Shown one piece after another: positions 43,104 to 51,736 of a DNA stretch of 58,515 nt. Origin of the DNA: Eximiradius proteiniborus (lineage in GTDB: Bacteria > Bacteroidota > Ignavibacteria > Kapaibacteriales > UBA2268). The DNA lies in the NCBI GenBank assembly GCA_026415495.1, contig JAOAGZ010000005.1, forward strand, positions 1-58,515. The letters run 5' to 3'. The first letter of the stretch is position 1. Each line of letters starts with the position of its first letter. Position numbers and translations under genes: made by a program. Below the pieces are notes generated by a model, which saw only the letters and a list, made by a program, of their open reading frames with translations, was not told where the DNA came from and did no database searches.

Positions 43104-45167
43104 ATGAAACCACTGCGTGTAGCGTTTTTATGGCATCAACATCAGCCATATTATAAATGGGAGAATGAATTTATTCTCCCGTGGGTGCGTATGCACGCAG
43201 TAAAAGATTATTACGATTTGCCTTACCTGCTAAAATCATTCCCAAAACTTAAACAAACTTTCAATTTCGCTCCTTCTTTGATGCTGCAGATTGATGAATA
43301 TTTAAGCGGAAAAGTCAAAGACAGAGTTCAAATATTATCCGAAAAATCACCATCGGAACTTACAGAAAACGAGAAGAAAGAAATACTGAAGCAATTTTTT
43401 GTAATAAACCTTGAAAATTTAATCACTCCACATAAAAGATATTTGGAGCTTTACCAAAAAAAGCAATCAGGCGAAGAGTTTAGCAACGAAGATTTTCTTG
43501 ATTTGCAGGTTTGGTATAATTTAGCGTGGGTAGGCGAGGTATCCAAGCAGGACGAAAAAATACAGAACCTGATTGCAAAAAATCGCAATTTCACCGAAGA
43601 AGACAAGCGTTACGTTTTGGATTACCATCTAAAAGTAATGGCAAGAATTGCCCCACTAATGAAGGAATTAATGGAACAAGGGCAAGTAGAGATTTCCTGC
43701 TCACCTGAATATCATCCGATATTGCCATTGCTAATTGATTCCCGAAGTGCTCTGGAAGCGATGCCGTGGTTAGATATATCAGAATTAGATTTTCGCTATC
43801 CGGAAGATGCACAGGCACAAATTGAGCGCGGAATTAATATTTATAAAGAGAAATTTGGGGTCTCCCCTGCTGGTGTGTGGCCCTCGGAGGGCTCACTTTC
43901 TGATGCAACTTGCGATATGCTTGCCGGACGCAATATTCTTTGGGCCGCAACTGACGAACAAATGCTCAAAGAAACCGCAGGCAATGGATTTTACGACACG
44001 TTGAAATTTTTCCCACAGATATACAGAAATGCCGAAAAGAATTTAGAAATACGTCTGCTATTTCGCGACCGCTTCCTGTCGGATAGGATTGGTTTTGTGT
44101 ATTCAAAATGGGACGCAAAAGAAGCAGCTGATGAATTTTGCTCGCATTTGGACAGTATTCGCAACGAGATTGTGAGGCTCTATGGCGAAGAAGCACTTGA
44201 TTATGCTGCTGTTACTGTTATTCTGGATGGAGAAAATTGTTGGGAATTTTACAAAAACAACGGTATAGACTTTCTCAACAACTTATTTAATAATCTGAGT
44301 AACGAAGAAAAATATAAAACTATTACTTGTTCGGAAGCAGTTGGAACTTTACACCCCGAACACTCGAAAGCGTTCAGCCACATTCACGCCGGGTCGTGGA
44401 TAAATGCTAATTTTGGTATCTGGATCGGACACAGAGATGATATAACTGCGTGGAAAATGCTTTCGCGAGCCCGCACAGAAGTGGAATTCCACAAGCAAAG
44501 TTTAAAAGCTGAGATTTTGCAGGAAGTAATGAGAGAAATCTACATAGCCGAGGGTTCAGATTGGTTCTGGTGGTATGGTCCCGAGCACAATGCACCGAAC
44601 AAAGCAGATTTCGATATACTTTTCCGAAGACATCTTCAGAGAATTTACGAACTGATTGGTGAAGAAATTCCAATTAGTTTGCTTTCGCCAATATCGCTTA
44701 TTGATACATACCAACAGTATATAGCTTCTACAAAGCAGATTTTCCCGCGCTGCAACGGTAAATCTTCTGAAATGCATGAATGGGAATATTCGGCAAGTTT
44801 TAATACTGCTGGTGTTATGACAACAATGCACCAAAGCGGTGAGTTTTTGAAAAGGCTCTATATTGGCAATAATTCAGAGGCTCTTTTCTTTCGGTTCGAG
44901 TTGGAACGGGCTCTCGAAGAAGATGATTTTATTGAATTGCGTCTTGATAACGACTATTATATCTTCATTTTCAGAGATAAAATTGATATAGTGAATAAAT
45001 CCGATTATCTGTGTTTTCGTAAACTTGCTTTAGGTGAATATATTGATATTGCACTTGATTTTCTGAAAAAGAGCAGGTATAAAATTAATATTACACTCAA
45101 AACAAACGCCAAACGCAATATTATTGAATACACGCGGGAATGCCCGATTGTTTATTACTTAGTCTAA
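43104..45167 (+). CDS. Glycoside hydrolase family 57 alpha-glucan enzyme
   Basis: GH57 enzymes are retaining alpha-glucan hydrolases or transferases (amylase, pullulanase, branching). The 687 residues begin VAFLWHQHQPYYKWE, the family opening. The catalytic nucleophile lies in AGVWPSEGSLSDATCD, and the acid/base region includes VILDGENCWEFYKNNG. There is no signal peptide, so it acts in the cytoplasm. It lacks the C-terminal signatures that would separate branching from amylolytic types by eye, so the exact activity is open. With the alpha-glucan phosphorylase at 8748 it supports a glycogen-like reserve. The purine nucleoside phosphorylase gene starts four bases after its stop. Confidence 0.88.
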   Translation: MKPLRVAFLWHQHQPYYKWENEFILPWVRMHAVKDYYDLPYLLKSFPKLKQTFNFAPSLMLQIDEYLSGKVKDRVQILSEKSPSELTENEKKEILKQFFVINLENLITPHKRYLELYQKKQSGEEFSNEDFLDLQVWYNLAWVGEVSKQDEKIQNLIAKNRNFTEEDKRYVLDYHLKVMARIAPLMKELMEQGQVEISCSPEYHPILPLLIDSRSALEAMPWLDISELDFRYPEDAQAQIERGINIYKEKFGVSPAGVWPSEGSLSDATCDMLAGRNILWAATDEQMLKETAGNGFYDTLKFFPQIYRNAEKNLEIRLLFRDRFLSDRIGFVYSKWDAKEAADEFCSHLDSIRNEIVRLYGEEALDYAAVTVILDGENCWEFYKNNGIDFLNNLFNNLSNEEKYKTITCSEAVGTLHPEHSKAFSHIHAGSWINANFGIWIGHRDDITAWKMLSRARTEVEFHKQSLKAEILQEVMREIYIAEGSDWFWWYGPEHNAPNKADFDILFRRHLQRIYELIGEEIPISLLSPISLIDTYQQYIASTKQIFPRCNGKSSEMHEWEYSASFNTAGVMTTMHQSGEFLKRLYIGNNSEALFFRFELERALEEDDFIELRLDNDYYIFIFRDKIDIVNKSDYLCFRKLALGEYIDIALDFLKKSRYKINITLKTNAKRNIIEYTRECPIVYYLV

Positions 45168-45171
45168 CGAA

Positions 45172-45990
45172 ATGAAATCAATTCTACGTAAAGAAATTTT
45201 AGAGAAATATTCTAAATCAGCCGAGTTTGTTCATAATCATTTTCTCAATAAAATCAATACAGCAATAATTGCAGGAAGTGGCTTTGGGGAGCTTTTTGAC
45301 AGCAATTCATTGCTCGGAGAAATTTCTTACAGTAAAATTCCAAATTTCCCACAACCCACAGCAAAAGGACACAAAGGCAAACTCTTATTTGTGGAAATCG
45401 GGGGTGTGCCGTGTATGGTATTCAGCGGACGGTTTCATTTTTATGAAGGATTTAGCGTTGAAGAAGTTGCCTCGGTATCTGTTTTATCAAGTTTGCTCGG
45501 AATAGAGAAGATGATTTATACAAATTCGGCAGGCGGACTAAATCAATTCTACAATGTTGGCGATTGCGTAATTATTCGGGATACAATTAATCTGCTGTAC
45601 AGAAGCGAAGCTTGCTTATTTCAAAAATACGAGATGAAGCAAGATATTTTTTCAAGGAGTTGGAATGATAAGTTAGCCAAGAATCTTGCAGATAGCAAAA
45701 TACCATTTCAGGAAGGAATATATTTAAGCACATTAGGACCTACCTATGAAACACCTGCCGAAATTCGTTTTTTCCGGCGCATAGGTGCTGACTGTGCAGG
45801 AATGAGCACAATAATTGAAGCAAAAGTTGCCTCACAACTGGGAATTGAAAATCTTGGCATCTCGATAATTACCAACAAGTTAGTTGAAGTAGCAACAAGT
45901 TCTCTTTCCCACGAAGAAGTGTTAATCGAAAGTAGCAAGGCTCTTCCGGTTGCAAAACAAATAATTGAAGAAGCCATAAAAATCGATTAA
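45172..45990 (+). CDS. punA: Purine nucleoside phosphorylase (class II, trimeric type)
   Basis: This enzyme cleaves purine (deoxy)nucleosides with phosphate to the base and (deoxy)ribose 1-phosphate for salvage. The 272 residues carry the glycine-rich phosphate site IIAGSGFGELFD, the GRFHFYEGF segment, TNSAGGLNQFYNVGDCVII, and the purine-binding block GPTYETPAEIRFFRRIGADC then GMSTIIEA. The length is typical of the high-molecular-weight class II trimers. It starts four bases after the GH57 stop, so it is translationally coupled, although no functional link with glucan metabolism is evident. The next gene lies over 110 bp further on. Confidence 0.93.
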   Translation: MKSILRKEILEKYSKSAEFVHNHFLNKINTAIIAGSGFGELFDSNSLLGEISYSKIPNFPQPTAKGHKGKLLFVEIGGVPCMVFSGRFHFYEGFSVEEVASVSVLSSLLGIEKMIYTNSAGGLNQFYNVGDCVIIRDTINLLYRSEACLFQKYEMKQDIFSRSWNDKLAKNLADSKIPFQEGIYLSTLGPTYETPAEIRFFRRIGADCAGMSTIIEAKVASQLGIENLGISIITNKLVEVATSSLSHEEVLIESSKALPVAKQIIEEAIKID

Positions 45991-46106
45991 TCCAAAATGA
46001 AATATTTCTTATTTAATTTAAATTTATCTTTTTTATAAGATATCGTAAAATAAAACACTTAATTTATTGTCAGTTAATTTAATGTAATCTTTAACAGGAA
46101 TAGCAA

Positions 46107-48449
46107 ATGAAAAAATTTTTACTGTTTATTTTTTTAAGTATAATAATATCCAGCAACTTACGTGCTGCAAAAGAAATAGAAATAAGCAGGGAATTCACCT
46201 TGCTTACGTCTCAGCACGCACAAGGCTATCTGAAACCGCTTTTTACTACTCTCGGAGAAAGCTTCAATTCAGGCTTGTTTACCAAAGCAGATTACAAAAA
46301 GACTTTCACACTTGGGATTGACATTAACATAATGGGTATGTATATACCAAACAGTCAGAAAACATACGACGCCGAACTGCCAGACCTTTACGGAAACACC
46401 AACAGCGTTCTCACAGCTGTAAAGAAGGACGGCAGAATAATACACAACGTAAAAGGCAGCTGGCAACAACCAACAATTTATGGAGGAGGTTCAACAGCAA
46501 TATTTGCGGCACCACAGAATCACTTTGCACCTGATTCTTTCTACCGTTCGGTTGCATTTATCGAAGGCAACAACATAAACTTTATGTCCGGTCTGCCGGT
46601 TCTGCAAGTGTTTATGGGATTGCCTTCGAGGACGCAGATTCGCGGAAGATTTTTTTCTGTTCCGATAGATGGAACGAATTTTACATATTACACGATAGCG
46701 GTAAATCAAAACATTGACAAATTATTCAGTTTATTTGAGGATAATAGCGGCAATTCGCTGGCACTGCATTTTGCGTACCATTCAATGAAGAGGTCGCCCG
46801 GATTTGAAATCACTTCGTTTGCAGTAGGAACGCATTACAGCTACGAAATTGCTGAGAATTTTTATGCAACAGCGGCGATGCAATACGAGGATTTCAGAGG
46901 AAAGTTTCGTGCTATAAAAGAGCAGAGCGAAGACTTAGAACTGGTAAATAGTCCTTATCCTGAAATAAGAGAAGCACGACCATTTAATTTTAACATAGAA
47001 AGTTTCACAAAATTCAGGATTGGCGGCAGTCTGTCGTATAAATTATCTGCGATGGAATTCAGCGCTTCGGCATATTATGCTTCGCAACCGGTGCTTTCGG
47101 CAGGATTTTCGCTATATTTGATTGAAACAAAAGAAAAACAGCCACCACCACCGCCACCACCGGCACCAGAACCCGAGCCAATTCCAGAACCAACATTTGC
47201 CGAAGATATTAAGTTCGACCAACCGACAATAGACCAGCCAGAAGTCAAAATAGAAGAAAAAAAGACGAAGCTTACTGCCGATATTTCTGCTTATGCAGTT
47301 GAAAATGGCACTGAAAAACCTCTGCTAACAATAAAAATGGAAGAAAATATTTCAAAACATATCTCGCCACTGCTGCCAATGGTATTTTTTGACGACAATT
47401 CTGCTGAAATTTCCGCACGCTACGAACGAATCACCGCTGATTCAGCTAAACGTATGATTGAGAAAGATATATCCGAAGGCAATGCACTCGATGTGTATCA
47501 CAGAATTCTCAATATTATTGGAATGAGACTCAGAAAGAACCCTGATGCAATAATTACACTTACTGGGACTAATTCGGGAATTGGAGCAGAACGCAACAAC
47601 CGTCAGCTTTCGCAAGCACGGGCTGAAAATGTGAAAAAATATTTTGTTGAAGTATGGGGAATTGAACCTAATCGAATTAAAACTGTTGCCCGCAATTTGC
47701 CAGAAAAAGCTTCGAACAGCAAGGACCCGGACGGAATTGCCGAAAACCGGCGCGTTGAAATTTCGTCGAACGACTGGGATATAATTGCTCCATCTGTAAT
47801 TCAAGACACAACCCGATTGATACTTCCTCCGATAATCAGGTTCCGTCCCGAAGTAGCTTCAGATGCAGGAATTGCCGACTGGCGGTTGATTGTAACAGCA
47901 AGCACCAGAAAAGTAAAGGAAATATATGGCAGAAGCGAGCAAATTCACTTCGATGACTGGTATGTTCAGGATGATGAAACAGCAAAAGCTTTAATCAAGC
48001 ATAATATGCAGTTTAATCTATCGGTCAATGATAAAGAAGGCAATCACTATATTACCGATGTAAAAACATTACCCGTCGAATTGAAAACTATAAGCAAGGA
48101 AACAGCAAAATCGGGCGACACAATTACAAATGTATATGATTTAATTCTGTTCGATTTCGATAAGGCTACGCTTTCAAGCAACAATATGAAAATTATTGAT
48201 ATGATTAAAAAAGAGATGCCGGAAAATTCGATTGTAAAGATTACCGGATATACAGATAGGATGGGCAACGATGATTATAACGAAAAGCTGTCGCTTTCGC
48301 GTGCAGTATCTGCAAGCAAAGCACTCGGACGCCCGGACGCCAAAACGATTGGTTCGGGAGAAAAGGTATTGCTTTATAGCAATGATTTGCCCGAAGGACG
48401 CTTTTACAGCCGAACTGTAATTATAGAAGTAAAGATACCAGTTAAATAG
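46107..48449 (+). CDS. Outer-membrane protein with two OmpA-like peptidoglycan domains
   Basis: A 780-residue exported protein. The signal peptide (MKKFLLFIFLSIIISSNLRA) precedes a ~320-residue N-terminal region with alternating aromatic residues that looks like a beta barrel. A proline-rich hinge (QPPPPPPPAPEPEPIPEP) follows near residue 347. Two OmpA-family domains come after: the first at about 430-555 (LTGTNSGIGAERNNRQLS, ENRRVEI) and the second at about 680-778 (FDFDKATLS, TGYTDRMGNDDYNEKLSLS). Between them lies a beta-rich spacer. Two peptidoglycan anchors on one barrel are unusual. A lipoprotein gene starts ten bases after its stop and is likely a partner. Confidence 0.85.
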   Translation: MKKFLLFIFLSIIISSNLRAAKEIEISREFTLLTSQHAQGYLKPLFTTLGESFNSGLFTKADYKKTFTLGIDINIMGMYIPNSQKTYDAELPDLYGNTNSVLTAVKKDGRIIHNVKGSWQQPTIYGGGSTAIFAAPQNHFAPDSFYRSVAFIEGNNINFMSGLPVLQVFMGLPSRTQIRGRFFSVPIDGTNFTYYTIAVNQNIDKLFSLFEDNSGNSLALHFAYHSMKRSPGFEITSFAVGTHYSYEIAENFYATAAMQYEDFRGKFRAIKEQSEDLELVNSPYPEIREARPFNFNIESFTKFRIGGSLSYKLSAMEFSASAYYASQPVLSAGFSLYLIETKEKQPPPPPPPAPEPEPIPEPTFAEDIKFDQPTIDQPEVKIEEKKTKLTADISAYAVENGTEKPLLTIKMEENISKHISPLLPMVFFDDNSAEISARYERITADSAKRMIEKDISEGNALDVYHRILNIIGMRLRKNPDAIITLTGTNSGIGAERNNRQLSQARAENVKKYFVEVWGIEPNRIKTVARNLPEKASNSKDPDGIAENRRVEISSNDWDIIAPSVIQDTTRLILPPIIRFRPEVASDAGIADWRLIVTASTRKVKEIYGRSEQIHFDDWYVQDDETAKALIKHNMQFNLSVNDKEGNHYITDVKTLPVELKTISKETAKSGDTITNVYDLILFDFDKATLSSNNMKIIDMIKKEMPENSIVKITGYTDRMGNDDYNEKLSLSRAVSASKALGRPDAKTIGSGEKVLLYSNDLPEGRFYSRTVIIEVKIPVK

Positions 48450-48459
48450 GAGAGAAAAA

Positions 48460-49095
48460 ATGAAAAAGTTCGCAATATTATTAGTATTGTTTATGTTAGG
48501 CGGCTGCTATCAAAACACAGTGGATAGCTTCAGTTCGTTTAATTTTCAGATGATTGTAAAAATCAACACGGAATATTTAAACAGAGCAGTTCCGAGCCAG
48601 TCGCTTGATTTTTCCAATTTAAATAAATATGAAGATTATCATAAAAATAAAGAGAGAATCAAGAAATCGCAATTGCTTCAATTTAACTATTGGATTGATT
48701 CGCTTGTATTGGAAAACAATCAGCCATACGACCCAAACAAAGATTTGCTTCAATTAGATTACATTATCTACACACTTGTTTTTGCCAGACCAATAACAGG
48801 AAACGTTAATTCCGAAAATCCTAATGATTTCGAGCCCGACCCAACTATTCCGGAATATGAGCTCGGAAGGTTTACAAATGTAAATATTCGGGATTACTAC
48901 AGGAAGGCACATCAGATAAAAGATATACCCAAAGAGATTTCTGACCAGATATCTGAACATATTCTGCAAAGTCCGTATTTTTACATAAAAACAACTTATG
49001 GAAATGTTGCGGGCTCGTTGGACAAATATCATTTCCCATTGATAAAAGCGAATTTTGATTTAAATATTCGCTTCACAGTAGATTTAAAAGAATAG
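48460..49095 (+). CDS. Predicted lipoprotein of unknown function
   Basis: The 211-residue product begins MKKFAILLVLFMLGGCYQNT, with a clear lipobox (LGGC), so it should be lipidated and sit in the outer or inner membrane. The remainder is soluble and acidic, with several aromatic-rich strands (YEDYHKNKERIKKSQLL, VNIRDYYRKAHQIKD), and no known domain is recognised. It starts ten bases after the tandem-OmpA gene, which implies co-expression, and overlaps the 3' end of the convergent PHP gene by 12 bp. Confidence 0.75.
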   Translation: MKKFAILLVLFMLGGCYQNTVDSFSSFNFQMIVKINTEYLNRAVPSQSLDFSNLNKYEDYHKNKERIKKSQLLQFNYWIDSLVLENNQPYDPNKDLLQLDYIIYTLVFARPITGNVNSENPNDFEPDPTIPEYELGRFTNVNIRDYYRKAHQIKDIPKEISDQISEHILQSPYFYIKTTYGNVAGSLDKYHFPLIKANFDLNIRFTVDLKE

Positions 49096-49935
49096 GAATT
49101 TTCGGCGTTTTCTTGATTTACTGATTTCTAATATTTTATAGAAAACATCAGCAGAAACGACCTCGTTACCAAAATTAATTTCGTCAGTCGGGCGGTTGCC
49201 GTGAAAATCGGAGCCGCCTGTTTGCAAAATATTGTATTTACGCGCGATAGCTTTATATTTATTTCGTTGCGTAATATTATGCATAGGATGAACTACTTCA
49301 ATGCCATCGAGACCCGATTTAATAAAATTGTGAAGAGTATTTTCATCAACATAGTTGGCAGGGTGAGCAAGAACGACAACTCCAACAGCTGAGTGAATAA
49401 TATTTATCCCTTCGGTTACGGGAAAATTAATTTTAGGTTCGTAGGCAGGAGCATCGTCGCCGATGAATTTGCTGAATGCATCGTAAAAGTTTTCGGCATA
49501 GCCGGCAGAGGTAATGGCTTTTGCAATGTGAGGCCGGGCAATTGGGGCATCGCCGGCAATTTCCAGAATATCGTCGAAATTAATATTAACTCCGAGCCCA
49601 ATCAATTTGTTGTGCATATTTTTTGCACGGATAATTCTGATGTCTCTAAATTTGTTAATATGCTTGGAGAGTTCCTTGTTCTCTATATCAAAATTATATC
49701 CGAGCAAGTGATATTCGCGTTGATTTTCGGAGCAACTCAGTTCAATTCCAGAGATAATTTCGATTTGCTTAGTAAATTCGCTATGGAGGGCAATTTTGTA
49801 ACCGTCGATATTATCGTGGTCAGTAATGCTGATGTGAGTAATTTTTTGCTCAATGGCTTTTGCAAGCAATTCGTCTGGTGAGAGTATCCCGTCAGAACAA
49901 TTTGTATGAACGTGTAAATCAGCAATTTTTTTCAT
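49084..49935 (-). CDS. PHP-domain phosphoesterase (RNase AM/YciV-like)
   Basis: A 283-residue cytosolic metal-dependent phosphoesterase. The N-terminal metal motif DLHVHTNCSDG and the second motif SITDHDNIDGY are those of the PHP domain, with further ligands in GIELSCSENQREYHLLGY, LAHPANY and GGSDFHG. This layout matches the YciV/RNase AM group, which removes 5' nucleotides from RNA, and also PHP phosphatases of unknown substrate. It is a single-gene unit, convergent with the lipoprotein gene. Confidence 0.88.
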   Translation of the reverse strand: MKKIADLHVHTNCSDGILSPDELLAKAIEQKITHISITDHDNIDGYKIALHSEFTKQIEIISGIELSCSENQREYHLLGYNFDIENKELSKHINKFRDIRIIRAKNMHNKLIGLGVNINFDDILEIAGDAPIARPHIAKAITSAGYAENFYDAFSKFIGDDAPAYEPKINFPVTEGINIIHSAVGVVVLAHPANYVDENTLHNFIKSGLDGIEVVHPMHNITQRNKYKAIARKYNILQTGGSDFHGNRPTDEINFGNEVVSADVFYKILEISKSRKRRKFLFF

Positions 49936-50093
49936 TATCGGAACAAATTCTAAACAAAAATGTAGAGACGATTATCGGACAATAAAGTTTTTTCGAAAAA
50001 AAATGATTTTTTATTATTTTTATCTTTTATAATTCATTTTTTTTTTTAAATTGTTATGAACAAAGAATAAATTATATGTGAAAAATCAAATTT

Positions 50094-50118
50094 GTAATAA
50101 TTATTACTACAATAGTAG
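50094..50118. promoter_or_regulatory. 14-bp perfect palindrome and short inverted repeat upstream of the GldL-like gene
   Basis: GTAATAATTATTAC (50094-50107) is a perfect palindrome, and CTAC/GTAG (50107-50110 and 50115-50118) overlaps its end. It lies about 50 bp before the ATG of the GldL-like gene, in a 230-bp AT-rich gap that holds no other feature I can support. AT-rich palindromes also arise by chance. Confidence 0.35.
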
Positions 50119-50165
50119 AACGATTTTTTTTAAATAAAGTTGTTTATTAAAGGAGTTGAACTCTA

Positions 50166-51503
50166 ATGTCAAAAGCACAATTTTCAACAAGAGCCAAGAA
50201 GTTCAAAATTGGGATGCCACATATTGTAGTATGGGGCGCTATGGTAGTTGCTTTTTTCTTGCTATTCCAATTTAAATTAATTCCAATTGGTATATCACAA
50301 TTTGTTGTGAAACTATTCGAGCCGAGCGGCGACCAACGCGAAAAAATCGGTTTCGTTAAATTTGATGGGTTGGTGTGGGCTTCTACATCGCTCGATAACG
50401 AAGCTAAATTACAAGGCAAGCAAATAGAAATTTCACGCGAAGTAATTAACAGAGAATACATATTCGACTTTACTTTCAAAGCAAGGACAGAAAAAGAACA
50501 CGGATATGTAAAAAGTTCAACTGAATTTTATGCAAAATCGCCATTGCTTGGAGAAAATGCAATTATCTTGGAGCCGTGGGTAGCATTTTGGTTCTTGTCC
50601 TTGATATTTTCACTTGTATTAGCATCGCTGATTTCGATGTTTATGCCATCAAGCATCGGGCTTATGGCAGTATTGTTCGATAGACAAATAGATGCAACAA
50701 AGGTAAAATTGCGTTTGCAAACAGGATTTAGCGATGATATTATCGAGCTTCTTATTATGCCAGATGATAAGTTAAGAGAAAAAGAATTGAATGAAGTTCG
50801 CGCTGCTTTCAGAACTATCTGGGAAAGAACAGTTACAGACGAAGGTTCATCACCATATCAAAGCACACGTTTTGAAGATGTATTTGACGAAGATACTGAT
50901 ATTGTGTTCTTCCGCAATGAAGCTATATACACAAGAATTAAAGAATACTTCTCTGATTTCGTATTGAAAGAAATCATCGACACAAAGAATGGCTTGATTT
51001 GGAGAAGAAATCGTTCTCACTTCTTGCACGGCTTGCGTTTATATATGTCGCACCACTTTACAGAAAAATATGCGAACTTTGTTACAGGTCTTGCTTATGG
51101 TGGTGCTGCATTGCTTATCGTTGCAGTAGGTATTCGTGGTTTGAAGTTTATCCCTGCATCACGTCCTTCGATAATCTTGTTGGCAATTATTCTTGAATTT
51201 ACGATGCTTTCTTTATTAGCGTTCACTCTTATCTATACAGAAGAAGAAGAACGTATGGACAAGATGCTCAAGAAAATGGAAGATGCAAACCGCAGTCAGC
51301 TCGATGCATTACGTAGCCAACAAGCCGATATTCATCAGCTTACAAACGCTTTGGTTGGTCAGACTTCTGAAATTATTCGCAACCGTGTAGAAAAATCAAT
51401 TCAAGAGTTTGTTACAAGTGGCGACCATATCCAAAAAATGATTGCCGAACAAATTGCTCGTAATATTCTCATTGGCTTGCGCGAAAACGAACCAAAGAAA
51501 TAG
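50166..51503 (+). CDS. GldL-like membrane motor protein with a long N-terminal extension
   Basis: A 445-residue inner-membrane protein with four predicted helices (about 20-38, 138-160, 305-325 and 335-357). The last two resemble the two helices of GldL/PorL, the proton channel of the type IX secretion and gliding motor. GLAYGGAALLIVAVGIRGLK is followed, after a short loop, by IILLAIILEFTMLSLLAF, with a glutamate (E344) inside the helix as in GldL, 33 residues after Y311. The C-terminal ~90 residues are charged and coiled-coil-like, as in GldL. Residues 1-300, with two extra helices, a domain of about 100 residues between them that should be periplasmic, and a cytoplasmic domain, are absent from GldL. 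AAAGGAG precedes the ATG. Homology is by pattern and not proven. Confidence 0.6.
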   Translation: MSKAQFSTRAKKFKIGMPHIVVWGAMVVAFFLLFQFKLIPIGISQFVVKLFEPSGDQREKIGFVKFDGLVWASTSLDNEAKLQGKQIEISREVINREYIFDFTFKARTEKEHGYVKSSTEFYAKSPLLGENAIILEPWVAFWFLSLIFSLVLASLISMFMPSSIGLMAVLFDRQIDATKVKLRLQTGFSDDIIELLIMPDDKLREKELNEVRAAFRTIWERTVTDEGSSPYQSTRFEDVFDEDTDIVFFRNEAIYTRIKEYFSDFVLKEIIDTKNGLIWRRNRSHFLHGLRLYMSHHFTEKYANFVTGLAYGGAALLIVAVGIRGLKFIPASRPSIILLAIILEFTMLSLLAFTLIYTEEEERMDKMLKKMEDANRSQLDALRSQQADIHQLTNALVGQTSEIIRNRVEKSIQEFVTSGDHIQKMIAEQIARNILIGLRENEPKK

Positions 51504-51524
51504 TGTTTTCAAAACGACTTTTGC

Positions 51525-51562
51525 AAAGAGGTTGCATTTCTCGTGAAGGCAACCTCTTTTTT
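51525..51562 (+). terminator. Terminator of the GldL-like gene
   Basis: An 11-bp stem AAAGAGGTTGC/GCAACCTCTTT with a 13-base loop, itself able to form TTC/GAA pairs, is followed by a T-run. It is the third hairpin in the window with the GGTTGC/GCAACC core. Confidence 0.9.
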
Positions 51563-51736
51563 GTTTAATCACAGATTTTCAGCAAAAAAAGTGTAAAAAA
51601 TAATACTTGAATAAGAATAAAATCAGAATTAATATTTCTATTTTTTAAGTTTATTATATTTAATATTTTTTGTATATTTTGAACTCATAAATTTATATTT
51701 ATTAATTAATTTTAATTGATTTAACCGGTAAGTCTT

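Noticed and set aside
45991-46106. A possible small gene in the gap before the tandem-OmpA gene
   Set aside because: The short ATG frames are AT-rich, lack a ribosome binding site and encode low-complexity text.
47130-47185. A run of CCA/CCG triplets that looks like a simple repeat
   Set aside because: It encodes the proline-rich hinge of the tandem-OmpA protein and is not an independent repeat element.
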